From positions 1 to 53,509 of the forward strand of contig NZ_JAGGOI010000050.1 in NCBI RefSeq assembly GCF_018614585.1: a stretch of 53,509 nucleotides of DNA, in the 5' to 3' direction. A program made the position numbers and the translations under genes. The notes beneath the pieces are model-generated. The model ran no database searches and was not told where the DNA came from. It saw nothing but the letters and a program-made list of their open reading frames with translations. This document shows positions 16,156-24,939 of the stretch, in pieces (position 1 is the stretch's first letter; every line of letters begins with the position of its first letter). The stretch is from Streptomyces sp. ISL-1. GTDB lineage: Bacteria > Actinomycetota > Actinomycetes > Streptomycetales > Streptomycetaceae.

Positions 16156-17007
16156 TCAGCCTGCGGTGGCGGCGCGCAGGTGTTCCACCCCTACGCGGTC
16201 CGTCTCTTCGAGCGAGCCGTGCAGGCGGTGGACGACGATCCAGCGGCCGTCGGGGACGGCGCCGGCGAAGATCGTTGATTTACGGGTGCCCCCGTTGTGC
16301 CACATCAGGGGCAGCGGTTCGGTGCGCTGCCAGCTGAGTGAGGGTTCCCCCAGCGTGCGGTCGAGGACGAGGCCGGTCAGTACGCGTGCGACGGTGCGGG
16401 GAGTGGCCCAGAGACCGCCTGCGGGCAGAATCGCGCCTGTCATGTCCCACGGCTTGACGCTGCGACCGAACCACCCGCTCGCGAGTGTTCGGCTGTGTTC
16501 CGGCGGGTGCGCGGTCATCGCTTCGGGTGGCAGGCCGAGTGGAGAGAGAACGTGCGTGGCGACAAGATCGCTGTACTCCTGGCCGCTGGCTGCCGTGAGG
16601 GTTGCCCCGAGTACGGAGTAGCCGAAGTTGGAGTATTCCTCTCGCTCTCCGGCGGGGGCGGCGGTGAGCCGGTCGAGACCCGCGGTGAGGAACACACGCA
16701 GTCTGTCGTCGGTGAACTTCTTGTAGGGGTTGATGTTGGTGGTGCCGGGTGGCACCCGGGGAAGGCCGGAGGTGTGCTCGGCGAGATGCCGCAGGGTGAT
16801 GCCGGACCCTGCGGGGACGTCGAGCCACCGTTCGACAGGATCGTCAACAGTCAGTACGCCCTGCCTGGCGAGCTGTTCGAGGATGGTTCCGGTGATGACT
16901 TTGGTGAAGGAGCCCACCTCGGCGTACTTGTCGGGGTCGTGTCCACCGGTAGCCAATGGGGCTGTGATGTGTGAGCTGCCGATGATGCAGGTGGGGATGT
17001 CGGACAT
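16156..17007 (-). CDS. Serine hydrolase of the class C beta-lactamase / D-Ala-D-Ala carboxypeptidase family
   Basis: The 283-residue product has the penicilloyl-serine transferase triad: SFTK (Ser33, Lys36), YSNFGYSVLG (Tyr-Asn, about residue 122) and HNGG near residue 240 in place of KTG. The segments LRHLAEHTSGLPRVP and WATPRTVARVLTG are typical of esterase-like serine hydrolases. It is shorter than secreted class C beta-lactamases and has no signal peptide, so it is probably a cytoplasmic esterase or amidase rather than a resistance enzyme. The ATG at 17007 fits the GGCAGG site better than the one 6 bp upstream. It is monocistronic. Confidence 0.85.
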   Translation of the reverse strand: MSDIPTCIIGSSHITAPLATGGHDPDKYAEVGSFTKVITGTILEQLARQGVLTVDDPVERWLDVPAGSGITLRHLAEHTSGLPRVPPGTTNINPYKKFTDDRLRVFLTAGLDRLTAAPAGEREEYSNFGYSVLGATLTAASGQEYSDLVATHVLSPLGLPPEAMTAHPPEHSRTLASGWFGRSVKPWDMTGAILPAGGLWATPRTVARVLTGLVLDRTLGEPSLSWQRTEPLPLMWHNGGTRKSTIFAGAVPDGRWIVVHRLHGSLEETDRVGVEHLRAATAG

Positions 17008-17256
17008 GATCATCCTGCCGGTTGGGGAACGGCAACATTGCGTTCCTCAGCGTGGGGTGAGCTCTGCGGCGTGACCGTCGCGTCAGGGCTTCCGCCCCGC
17101 CCGCGCCTCCACCGGCTCCGCACGGTTTCAACCATACGGCCCGCACCGGACAAGACAGAGGACAGGAAGATGAGGTCGCAGGCGACCATCGTCAACGCGA
17201 AACCGGTGAGCCCCAGTTGTAGACGAGGCTGGAGACACCCGGCAGCTCAAACTCGG

Positions 17257-17661
17257 GCACGCGGAGCCCACGTCCCCAACGGGGACGCCACCGACCCGGC
17301 CGAAATGATCACCGCGCGCATCGAGCGATACGCGCCGGGATTCACCGACACGGTGATCGCGCGGCGCGGCATCAGCGGCGCCGGTTACGAGACGTACAAC
17401 CCGAATTACGTGGGCGGGGACATCGGAGCGGGCGCGATGACTCTCAGGCAGTCCCTGCTGCGCCCCACTCCGCGCATCGACCCCTATCGCACCCCGCTGA
17501 CGGGTGTCTGTCTGTGCTCCGCCTCGCCCCCTCCCGGCCCCAGCGTCCACGGTATGGCCGGCTATCTGGCCGCACTGTCCGCTCTCCGCCGCGAGTTCGG
17601 TATCCGGACACCTCCCGGGCTCGGTCCTCGACGCAGCCACGGGCTGCGAGACACGCGCTGA
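17257..17661 (+). pseudogene. C-terminal remnant of a phytoene-desaturase-like FAD oxidoreductase
   Basis: The frame reads AHVPNGDATDPAEMITARIE, RYAPGFTDTVIARRG, NPNYVGGDIGAGAMTLRQ and GPSVHGMAGYLAALSALRR. This is the conserved C-terminal quarter of CrtI-type dehydrogenases, with the FAD-binding GDI and the HGM-GY segment. Those enzymes run to about 470 residues and begin with GxGxxG, which is absent. Upstream sequence has no match and no start near the boundary, so the gene is truncated. It ends 61 bp before fbiC and may sit where an ancestral neighbour was deleted. Confidence 0.65.
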
Positions 17662-17722
17662 GCGTGTCCTGCTCTTTGCTGCCCCTGGGCTGCCCGGCCC
17701 CACCCGCTCGTATGCTCGGTCC

Positions 17723-20329
17723 ATGACGGATCACCAGCCCGGACGACCTGGACGGCCCACCGAGAACGCCATGCGCCGCGCCCTCAAACGGGCCCGGGAC
17801 GGCGTCGCCCTCGACACCGGCGAGGCGGCCGTGCTGCTGCAGGCGCGTGGGGACGACCTCAAGGACCTGTGTGCGTCCGCCGCGCGGGTGCGGGATGCCG
17901 GGCTGGAGGCCGCGGGGCGGCCCGGGGTCATCACGTACTCCAAAAGCGTGTTCATCCCGCTGACCAAGCTCTGCCGCGACAAGTGCCACTACTGCACCTT
18001 CGCCACAGTCCCCGGCAAGCTGCGCCGCGCCGGGCATGGGATGTTCATGTCGCCCGACGAGGTTCTCGACATCGCCCGGCGCGGGGCCGAACTGGGCTGC
18101 AAGGAAGCGCTGATCACGCTCGGGGACAAGCCCGAGGACCGCTGGCCCGAGGCGCGTGAGTGGCTGGAGGCCGAGGGATACGACGACACCATCGCGTACG
18201 TACGGGCCATGGCCATCCGCATCCTGGAGGAGACCGGGCTGCTCCCGCACCTCAACCCGGGCGTCATGACCTGGACCGACTTCCAGCGGCTCAAGCCGGT
18301 CGCGCCGTCCATGGGCATGATGCTGGAGACCACGGCGACCCGGCTGTGGAGCGAGCCCGGTGGGCCGCACTACGGGTCTCCCGACAAGGAGCCGGCCGTC
18401 CGGCTGCGGGTGCTGGAGGACGCCGGGCGCAGTTCCGTCCCCTTCACCAGCGGGCTGCTGATCGGCATCGGGGAGAACTACGAGGAGCGCGCGGACTCGC
18501 TGTTCGCGCTGCGCCGCGTCTCCCGCGCCTACCACGGCATCCAGGAGCTCATCATCCAGAACTTCCGCGCCAAGCCGGACACGGCGATGCGCGGCATGCC
18601 GGACGCGGAGCTGGACGACCTGGTCGCCACCGTCGCCGTCGCCCGGCACATCATGGGTCCTTCGGCCTGCCTCCAGGCGCCGCCCAACCTGGTGGCGGGC
18701 GAGTACGCGCGGCTCATCGGCGCCGGTATCGACGACTGGGGCGGTGTTTCGCCCCTGACGCCCGACCATGTGAACCCCGAGCGCCCCTGGCCGCAGATCG
18801 AGGAACTCGCCGAGCGTTCCGCCGCCGAGGGGTTCCGGCTGAAGCAACGCCTGGCCATCTACCCGGAGTTCGTCCAGCGCGGCGAGCCCTGGCTGGACCC
18901 CCGCCTGCTGCCGCACGTCCGTGCGCTGGTCGACCCGGAGACCGGGCTGGCCCGCGAGGACGCGGTGGTGGAGGGCCACCCCTGGCAGGAGCCCGATGAG
19001 GGGTTCACCGCCTCCGGCCGTACCGATCTGCACCGCACCATCGACACCGAGGGCCGTACCGGCGACCGGCGCGAGGACTTCGACGAGGTGTACGGGGACT
19101 GGGAGGCGCTGCGTGAGGCCGCCGTGCCCGGCATGGTGCCGTCCCGTATCGACGCCGATGTACGCCAGGCCCTGAGCCAGGCCGCCGACGACCCGACGAA
19201 GCTCACCGACGACGAGGCGCTCGCGCTGCTGCACGCGGACGGCCCGGCGCTGGACGCGCTCACCCGGATCGCGGACGAGCTGCGGTGTGACGTGGTCGGC
19301 GACGACGTCACGTACATCGTCACGCGCAACATCAACTTCACCAACGTCTGCTACACCGGCTGCCGTTTCTGCGCCTTCGCCCAGCGGCGTACGGACGCGG
19401 ACGCCTACACCCTGTCGCTGGACCAGGTCGCCGACCGCGCCGAGCAGGCGTGGGAGGTGGGCGCGGTCGAGGTGTGCATGCAGGGCGGCATCCATCCCGA
19501 CCTGCCCGGCACCGCGTACTTCGACATCGCGCGCGCCGTGAAGGAGCGCGTGCCGGGCATGCATGTGCACGCCTTCTCGCCGATGGAGGTCGTCAACGGG
19601 GCCACCCGGACCGGGCTTTCGATCCGCGAGTGGCTGACGTCGGCCAAGGAGGCCGGCCTGGGCTCGATTCCGGGGACGGCCGCGGAGATCCTCGACGACG
19701 AGGTCCGCTGGATCCTCACCAAGGGCAAGTTGCCGACCGCCACGTGGATCGAGGTCGTGAAGACCGCGCACGAGCTGGGCATCCGGTCGTCGTCGACGAT
19801 GATGTACGGGCACGTGGACCAGCCCCGGCACTGGCTCGGCCACTTCCGCACACTGGCGCGGATCCAGCAGGCGGCACTGGAATCTGGGCGGCAAGGCTTC
19901 ACGGAGTTCGTGACGCTGCCTTTCATTCATACGAATGCCCCCGTCTATCTGGCGGGGATCGCCCGGCCGGGGCCGACCACCCGGGACAATCGCGCCGTCA
20001 CCGCGATGGCCCGTCTGCTCCTGCACCCCCACATCACCAACATCCAGACCAGCTGGGTGAAGCTGGGCGCGGAGGGCGCGGCCGAGATGCTCCGCTCCGG
20101 CGCCAATGATCTCGGCGGCACGCTGATGGAGGAGACCATCTCCCGGATGGCGGGCTCCAGTTATGGCTCGTACCGTTCCGTCCAGGACCTGATCGCCATC
20201 GCGGAGGCGGCGGGCCGCCCCGCGAAGCCGCGTACGACGCTGTACGGGGAGGTGCCCCAGGAGCGCGTGCGCGCCGCCGCCGCGTCCGACGGGCATCTGC
20301 CCGAGCTGCTGCCGCTGCTGCCAGACTGA
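17723..20329 (+). CDS. fbiC: FO synthase, fused CofG-CofH (FbiC)
   Basis: The 868-residue product holds two radical SAM domains. The first, CofG-like, has CRDKCHYC (Cys84, Cys88, Cys91); the second, CofH-like, has CYTGCRFC (Cys543, Cys547, Cys550). Each Cys trio binds a 4Fe-4S cluster. Together they join 5-amino-6-ribitylaminouracil and tyrosine to make FO, the deazaflavin core of coenzyme F420. The fused form and length are typical of actinobacteria. The ATG at 17723 gives the usual short leader, although the frame extends upstream into the desaturase remnant. Other fbi genes are not in the window. The frame is intact and codon use is strongly biased, as expected for a backbone gene. Confidence 0.96.
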   Translation: MTDHQPGRPGRPTENAMRRALKRARDGVALDTGEAAVLLQARGDDLKDLCASAARVRDAGLEAAGRPGVITYSKSVFIPLTKLCRDKCHYCTFATVPGKLRRAGHGMFMSPDEVLDIARRGAELGCKEALITLGDKPEDRWPEAREWLEAEGYDDTIAYVRAMAIRILEETGLLPHLNPGVMTWTDFQRLKPVAPSMGMMLETTATRLWSEPGGPHYGSPDKEPAVRLRVLEDAGRSSVPFTSGLLIGIGENYEERADSLFALRRVSRAYHGIQELIIQNFRAKPDTAMRGMPDAELDDLVATVAVARHIMGPSACLQAPPNLVAGEYARLIGAGIDDWGGVSPLTPDHVNPERPWPQIEELAERSAAEGFRLKQRLAIYPEFVQRGEPWLDPRLLPHVRALVDPETGLAREDAVVEGHPWQEPDEGFTASGRTDLHRTIDTEGRTGDRREDFDEVYGDWEALREAAVPGMVPSRIDADVRQALSQAADDPTKLTDDEALALLHADGPALDALTRIADELRCDVVGDDVTYIVTRNINFTNVCYTGCRFCAFAQRRTDADAYTLSLDQVADRAEQAWEVGAVEVCMQGGIHPDLPGTAYFDIARAVKERVPGMHVHAFSPMEVVNGATRTGLSIREWLTSAKEAGLGSIPGTAAEILDDEVRWILTKGKLPTATWIEVVKTAHELGIRSSSTMMYGHVDQPRHWLGHFRTLARIQQAALESGRQGFTEFVTLPFIHTNAPVYLAGIARPGPTTRDNRAVTAMARLLLHPHITNIQTSWVKLGAEGAAEMLRSGANDLGGTLMEETISRMAGSSYGSYRSVQDLIAIAEAAGRPAKPRTTLYGEVPQERVRAAAASDGHLPELLPLLPD

Positions 20330-20333
20330 CCGC

Positions 20334-21655
20334 ATGAGTGCCGGTGCCGCGAGACTGTCGATGCAGGAACTGATCAACATCCGCAGACGCGCGGGATTCG
20401 TGGGGCGGCACGACGAACTCGCCACCTTCCGCGAGAACTTCGACGTCCCCCCGGAGGATCCGCGGCACCGCTTCATCTTCCATATCCACGGCAACGCGGG
20501 TGTCGGCAAGACCTCCCTCGTGCGCGAGCTGGTGCAGAGTGCGCGCCGGCGCCAGGCGCTCACCGCAGTCCTCGACGAGTCCGTGAACAGCGTGCCGGAG
20601 GCGATGGAGGCGATCAGCGCCCAGTTCGCCGAGCAGGGGCAGGTGCTCAAGGCTCTCGACCGGCAGCTGGCGACCTACCACCAGCGCCGGTACGAGGCGG
20701 AGGCACTGACCAACGCGGCGGCGGACGGACAGCCGCAGCAGCCCTCCGTGGGCAGCATGGCCGCGGCCCAGGCCTCTCTGATCGGACTTGGCATGGTGCC
20801 GGGCATCGGCGCGCTCGCCGGAGCCGTCGACCCGGCGCAGGTCGCCCACGGCGCCGATCACGTAAGGGCCGTCCTGACCACCCGTTTCGGCAAGCGAGGA
20901 CGTACAGCTGGTGCTCAACCCCGTCCGGGCCCTCACTCCGGTCCTGGTCGCCGAGCTGAACCGGGTTGGGGCGGCGCGGGGGTGCGGCCCTCCAGGACCT
21001 GGAGCGGTACGAGGAGGCGCTGGCCGAGCTGGACCGGGCGATCGCGCTCGACCCGCGGTGGGTGCACGCACGCCGGGCGTCGGTGCGCTTGGTGACCGGC
21101 CGTCTGCTGCCGGCGCTCGCGGACCTCGAGCGCCGGCTGGAGCTCGGCGACGACGACCCGGCGGTGCACCGCGAGCGGGCAAGGGTCTACCTGTACCTCG
21201 ACCGCCCGGAGGAGGCGCTGACAGCCCTGGGGGAGGCCGCCGGGGACGAGCAGGACGCGAACCACCTCGCCCTGCTCACCCGCGCTCACCGCAGGGCCGG
21301 CCGCTTCGCCCCGGCGAGGGAGGCGGCCCAGAGGCTGCGGACTGCCGACCCCGCCTCGTTCCAGCCGGCGCTCACGGTGAGTCGTACGGAGGGGCTGGCG
21401 GAGGTTGCCGAGCTGTGGCGTGCCGCCGATGCTGAGCTGCTGGTCGTCGCCTGTGCGCAGGGGGACTGGCCCCGCGCCGACACTCTGCTCGCCGGCCTCC
21501 TCGCCGAGACGCCCACCTGGACGACGGTGGCAGACGCGGCGGACGACCTGACCGAGCTGCTCGCCTGCCCGGGCGCGGACCCGACCGAACTGGAGCCGAG
21601 GCTGCACCGCCTGACCAGGGCCCGGGACGCCTTTTCCGGCCTGTCCGGCGATTGA
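20334..21655 (+). pseudogene. P-loop ATPase-TPR protein gene, frameshifted and internally deleted
   Basis: The first frame has a STAND/AAA-like ATPase start: RAGFVGRHDELATFRENF and the Walker A HIHGNAGVGKTSLVREL, up to RAVLTTRFGK near 20890. The match then moves to another frame (DVQLVLNPVRALTPVLVAEL) and breaks at about 20965. It resumes in a third frame with TPR units such as ALQDLERYEEALAELDRAIA and ALDPRWVHARRAS, ending at 21655. Intact relatives run to roughly 1000 residues with the rest of the ATPase and sensor domains between, so several hundred codons are missing. The protein probably once acted as a signalling ATPase. The start lies 4 bp after the fbiC stop. Confidence 0.75.
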
Positions 21656-21663
21656 GGACGAAC
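21638..21663 (+). repeat. Streptomyces-type intergenic repeat, copy 1
   Basis: The sequence GGCCTGTCCGGCGATTGAGG and its ACGAAC extension is a variant of the GCCCGTCCGGCGTTTGAGGA motif scattered through Streptomyces genomes. This copy supplies the last four codons (GLSGD) and TGA stop of the TPR pseudogene. A second copy lies exactly 100 bp downstream. Confidence 0.6.
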
Positions 21664-21737
21664 CGGCGCCGTACGGTCCCGGGTCACCCTTCGTGCGGGG
21701 GCCGCGCCGCCCGACCATGGGCCGGGACGCGAACTCC

Positions 21738-21763
21738 GGCCCCTCCGGCGTTTGAGGACAAAC
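21738..21763 (+). repeat. Streptomyces-type intergenic repeat, copy 2
   Basis: GGCCCCTCCGGCGTTTGAGG followed by ACAAAC is close to the common Streptomyces repeat consensus. It lies in the gap before the ADP-ribosylglycohydrolase gene. The 100-bp spacing and similar flanks (GGGACGC before, ACCGGC after) suggest tandem duplication of the unit. Confidence 0.6.
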
Positions 21764-21869
21764 CGGCCACCCTGCCGCCCCGGTCACCCTCGCGCCCCTG
21801 AACCCCGCGTTCCCGTTCGATTACAGTGCTGCGCCAGGCCATACGTTCGACGTCCAGGGAGGACGCGCG

Positions 21870-22985
21870 GTGAGCGCAGCAGCCACAGCCGTCTGGGGCC
21901 GTGCCGAGCAGCAGGACTTCCGCGCCCGGGTGCGCGGCGCCCTGCTCGGCGGCGCCATCGGCGACGCGCTCGGCGCCGGGGTCGCCGCGCTCACCATGGA
22001 GGAGATCCGCGCGGCCCACGGCCCGGACGGGCTCGTCGACCTCGTGCCCTCCCACGGCCGCCGGGGGGCCGTCACCGCCGCCACCCAGCTGACCCTGTTC
22101 ACCGTCGACGGGCTGATCCGCGCCCAGGTCCGCCGGGACACCGGCGCCTGGCACCCGCCGACCGATGTGCACCGCGCCTATCTGAGATGGGCCGCCACCC
22201 AGCACGACTGGGGCCCCGACGAGCGCCGCAAGGACAATGGCTGGCTCGCCCGCGAGGAATGGCTCTACACCCGACGCGACCCGGCCAAGGCCTGCCTCAT
22301 CGGGCTCGGCGACGAGACCATGGGCACCCTCGAAGCACCCAAGAACCCCGCCGCGCGCGACGCGGGCGCGCTGGTGCGCTCCGCGCCGTTCGGGCTGCTC
22401 GTCGGCTGGGAGCCGGAGCTCGTCTGCCAGCTGGCGGTGGAGTGCGCGGCGCAGACGCACGGTCACCCCACCGCGTATCTCTCGGCCGGCGCGTTCGCCG
22501 TCGTCGTGCACGGTCTGGCCCGCGGCGAGACCCTCGACGGCTCCGTGCAGCGCGCGCTCGCCCAGCTGGCCGCGCGCCCGGGCCACCAGCCCGTCACGGA
22601 CGCCCTCAAGCACGCGCTCGGCGCCGTACGCCAGGGCATTCCGAGCCCCGCCAGGATCGCCTCGCTCGGCGAGGGCCATGGCGCCGAGGACGCCCTTGCC
22701 ATCGCCGTCTACTGCGCTCTCGTCGGCGAGGACATCCGGCACGGTCTGCGTCTGGCCGTCAACCACGACGGCCCCTCCCAGACGACCGGCGCCGTCACCG
22801 GCTCGCTGCTGGGCGCGCTGCACGGCGAGACGGCGCTGCCGCCCGCCTGGCTCTGCGAGCTGGAGGGGCGCCCCGCGGTCCTTGAGATCGCCGACGACTT
22901 CGCGATGGAGATGACCCAGGGCCCGGCCCTGCACGGGCCCACGGTCACCACGCCCGGCTGGCTGTCGCGCTACCCGCGCGGCTGA
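21870..22985 (+). CDS. ADP-ribosylglycohydrolase family protein
   Basis: The 371-residue product starts at GTG 21870. It has the family opening VRGALLGGAIGDALGAGVAA, where the Asp helps bind magnesium, and THGHPTAYLSAGAFAVVVHG midway. A C-terminal AVNHDGPSQTTGAVTGSLLG contains the Asp-Thr-type second metal cluster, here D-x-x-S/T. The family removes ADP-ribose from arginine or other acceptors, or acts on free ADP-ribose conjugates such as O-acetyl-ADP-ribose. It is cytoplasmic. The first-half motif MEEI...GxxxDxxP deviates, so the exact substrate is open. It converges on the symporter gene across a strong hairpin. Confidence 0.88.
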   Translation: MSAAATAVWGRAEQQDFRARVRGALLGGAIGDALGAGVAALTMEEIRAAHGPDGLVDLVPSHGRRGAVTAATQLTLFTVDGLIRAQVRRDTGAWHPPTDVHRAYLRWAATQHDWGPDERRKDNGWLAREEWLYTRRDPAKACLIGLGDETMGTLEAPKNPAARDAGALVRSAPFGLLVGWEPELVCQLAVECAAQTHGHPTAYLSAGAFAVVVHGLARGETLDGSVQRALAQLAARPGHQPVTDALKHALGAVRQGIPSPARIASLGEGHGAEDALAIAVYCALVGEDIRHGLRLAVNHDGPSQTTGAVTGSLLGALHGETALPPAWLCELEGRPAVLEIADDFAMEMTQGPALHGPTVTTPGWLSRYPRG

Positions 22986-23029
22986 CGCACGTACGAGGGT
23001 GCACGTACGAGGGCGCGCGTGCGTCAGCC
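22980..23029. terminator. Bidirectional intrinsic terminator
   Basis: GGCTGACGCACG (22980-22991) pairs perfectly with CGTGCGTCAGCC (23018-23029), a 12-bp GC-rich stem between convergent stop codons. The loop holds two direct copies of GCACGTACGAGGG-like sequence. It would serve both the glycohydrolase and symporter genes; its right arm overlaps the symporter 3' end. Confidence 0.7.
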
Positions 23030-24607
23030 GTCCACACCCTCGCGGCCGAGCGCCTTCGCCTCGGCCGGCTCCGCCGGCGCCGGCACGGACGCGGCGGCGA
23101 GCGCCGAGTCCGGGCCGTCTCCGTCCGAGTTGATCCGTGCGATCAGGTCGTCGCGCTCGGGGGTGTCCTCCGGCTTGATGAGGCCGATCAGGATGTACAG
23201 GACGAGCGAGACCGCCAGCGGGATCGACACCTGGTACTGCAACGGCACGCCGCCTTCGACGCTCCAGCTGATCGGGTAGTTGACCAGCCAGAAGGTGAGC
23301 AGGCCGAGCCCCCAGCTGACCAGCGCCGCCGTCGGCCCGCTCTTGCGGAACCAGGGCAGCATGCCCAGCATCAGCGGGATCGCGATCGGACCCATGAGCC
23401 CCGCGACCCACTTGATGACGACCGTGATGATGTCACCGAAGAAGTCCGAGTTGACCTGGGTCGCGATGGCCATCGAGAGACCGAGGAAGAGCAGCGTGGC
23501 CCAGCGGGCTGCCAGCAGCCCCGCGCGGGTGTCCCATTCGCGGACCTTGCGGGACACGGCGGGCATGATGTCGCGGGTGACGACCGCCGCGATCGCGTTG
23601 GCGTCGGAGGAGCACATGGCCATGGTGTGGGAGAAGAAGCCCACGATGACCAGGCCCAGCAGACCGTGCGGCAGCAGCTGTTCGGCCATCAGCGCGTACG
23701 AGTCGGCGGGCACCTTCGTGTCGATGATCAGCGGCGCCACCCACATCGGGAAGAACAGCACCAGCGGCCAGACGAGCCACAGCGCGGCGGACAGCCGGCC
23801 GGAGCGCTCAGCCGACTTCGCGGAGTCGGTGGCCATGTAGCGCTGGGCCTGGTTCCACATGCCGCCGTTGTACTCGAAGGTCTTGATGAAGAGGTAGGCG
23901 ATCAGGAAGACCATCATGTACGGGCCGGCCAGCGGCTCCGCGTGGCCCTTGAGTTCCGGCTCGTCCCAGACGTTCCACAGGGAGCTGAAACCGCCCAGTT
24001 CGGCCATGACCGCGACGAGCATCGCGATACCGGCGATGAACTGGATGATGAACTGGCCGAGTTCGGTGAGGGCATCGGCCCACAGGCCGCCGACGGTGCA
24101 GTACACGGCGGTGACCGCGCCGGTGATCAGGATGCCCGTGTTGAGGGAGACACCGGTGAAGACGGAGAGCAGTGTGGCGATGGCGGCCCACTTGGCGCCG
24201 ACGTCGACGATCTTCAGCAGTACGCCGGACCAGGCCAGCGCCTGTTGGGTGGGCAGGTTGTAGCGGTTCTTGAGGTATTCGAGCGGCGAGGCCACATGCA
24301 GCTTCGAGCGCACGCGGTTGAGCCGGGGCGCGAACACCCGGGAGCCGATGGCGATGCCGATCGCGATGGGGAATGACCAGGTGACGTACGAGGTGACGCC
24401 GTAGGTGTACGCGATGGCCGCGTAGCCGGTGAACATCACCGCGCTGTAGCCGGACATGTGATGGGAGATGCCCGACAGCCACCACGGCATCTTGCCGCCG
24501 GCGGTGAAGAAGTCGCTGACGTTGTCGACGCGTTTGTGCGACCAGAGTCCGATCGCGACCATCACACCGAAGTATCCGATGAGCACGGTCCAGTCGAGAC
24601 TGTTCAT
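23024..24607 (-). CDS. Sodium:solute symporter family protein
   Basis: The 527-residue product is a 12-13 helix SSS transporter. It begins with DWTVLIGYFGVMVAIGLW (helix 1) and DFFTAGGKMPWWLSGISHHM, the conserved substrate and sodium region. YCTVGGLWADALTELGQFII is the family sodium-site signature, and SSDANAIAAVVTRDI lies in helix 8. It imports an organic solute (sugar, amino acid, choline-like or carboxylate) with Na+ across the inner membrane. The hydrophilic C-terminal 35 residues are cytoplasmic. ATG 24607 follows AGGAGGGGGCAC. The nearby SDR and dimeric-barrel genes could process the imported compound, but no regulator is linked, so the solute is unknown. Confidence 0.9.
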   Translation of the reverse strand: MNSLDWTVLIGYFGVMVAIGLWSHKRVDNVSDFFTAGGKMPWWLSGISHHMSGYSAVMFTGYAAIAYTYGVTSYVTWSFPIAIGIAIGSRVFAPRLNRVRSKLHVASPLEYLKNRYNLPTQQALAWSGVLLKIVDVGAKWAAIATLLSVFTGVSLNTGILITGAVTAVYCTVGGLWADALTELGQFIIQFIAGIAMLVAVMAELGGFSSLWNVWDEPELKGHAEPLAGPYMMVFLIAYLFIKTFEYNGGMWNQAQRYMATDSAKSAERSGRLSAALWLVWPLVLFFPMWVAPLIIDTKVPADSYALMAEQLLPHGLLGLVIVGFFSHTMAMCSSDANAIAAVVTRDIMPAVSRKVREWDTRAGLLAARWATLLFLGLSMAIATQVNSDFFGDIITVVIKWVAGLMGPIAIPLMLGMLPWFRKSGPTAALVSWGLGLLTFWLVNYPISWSVEGGVPLQYQVSIPLAVSLVLYILIGLIKPEDTPERDDLIARINSDGDGPDSALAAASVPAPAEPAEAKALGREGVDG

Positions 24608-24939
24608 GTGCCCCCTCCTGGGGTCCGCCTTGTGAACGTCAAAGCTCTTCGTCAGTACGTCCGATCAGCGGCGCCCCCGTGCGGGAGCGGGGACTTCGGG
24701 GATTGAACCGCCTGCCGGGGCGGTGGGTCAAGGGGATGCACGGTCAGGGATGTGAACGCAGGTCAGAAAGCAGAACGATTTTGCTTGTTCTTGACCTTCC
24801 CGGACGTTGTCGTCAACGTGACGGCGGCCACACGATGTTGGGGCCCCCGCCAAAGACAGGGGGAGGGCACTTCGTCAGGCTCCGCGGATACGACAAGACC
24901 GCACGGGACGCGGGTCCCGTGCGGACGTAAAGGAGGTGC
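24608..24939. other. Intergenic, upstream region of the symporter gene
   Basis: This 330-bp gap lies between same-strand genes and should contain the symporter promoter. I see no gene. CCCCGCCAAAGACAGGGGGA near 24845 is not a strong hairpin. Confidence 0.45.

Noticed and set aside
16156..17007. A beta-lactamase resistance gene.
   Set aside because: It has the SxxK/YxN/HxG triad but no signal peptide and is short; esterase-like serine hydrolase is the safer call.
17444..20650. A 1068-codon open frame on the minus strand opposite fbiC, and similar long frames opposite the carboxypeptidase, membrane-protein and PAS-SpoIIE genes.
   Set aside because: High-GC third-position bias opens long antisense frames opposite strongly biased genes. 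They carry no domain, have odd His/Arg/Gly-rich composition and overlap well-recognised genes fully.
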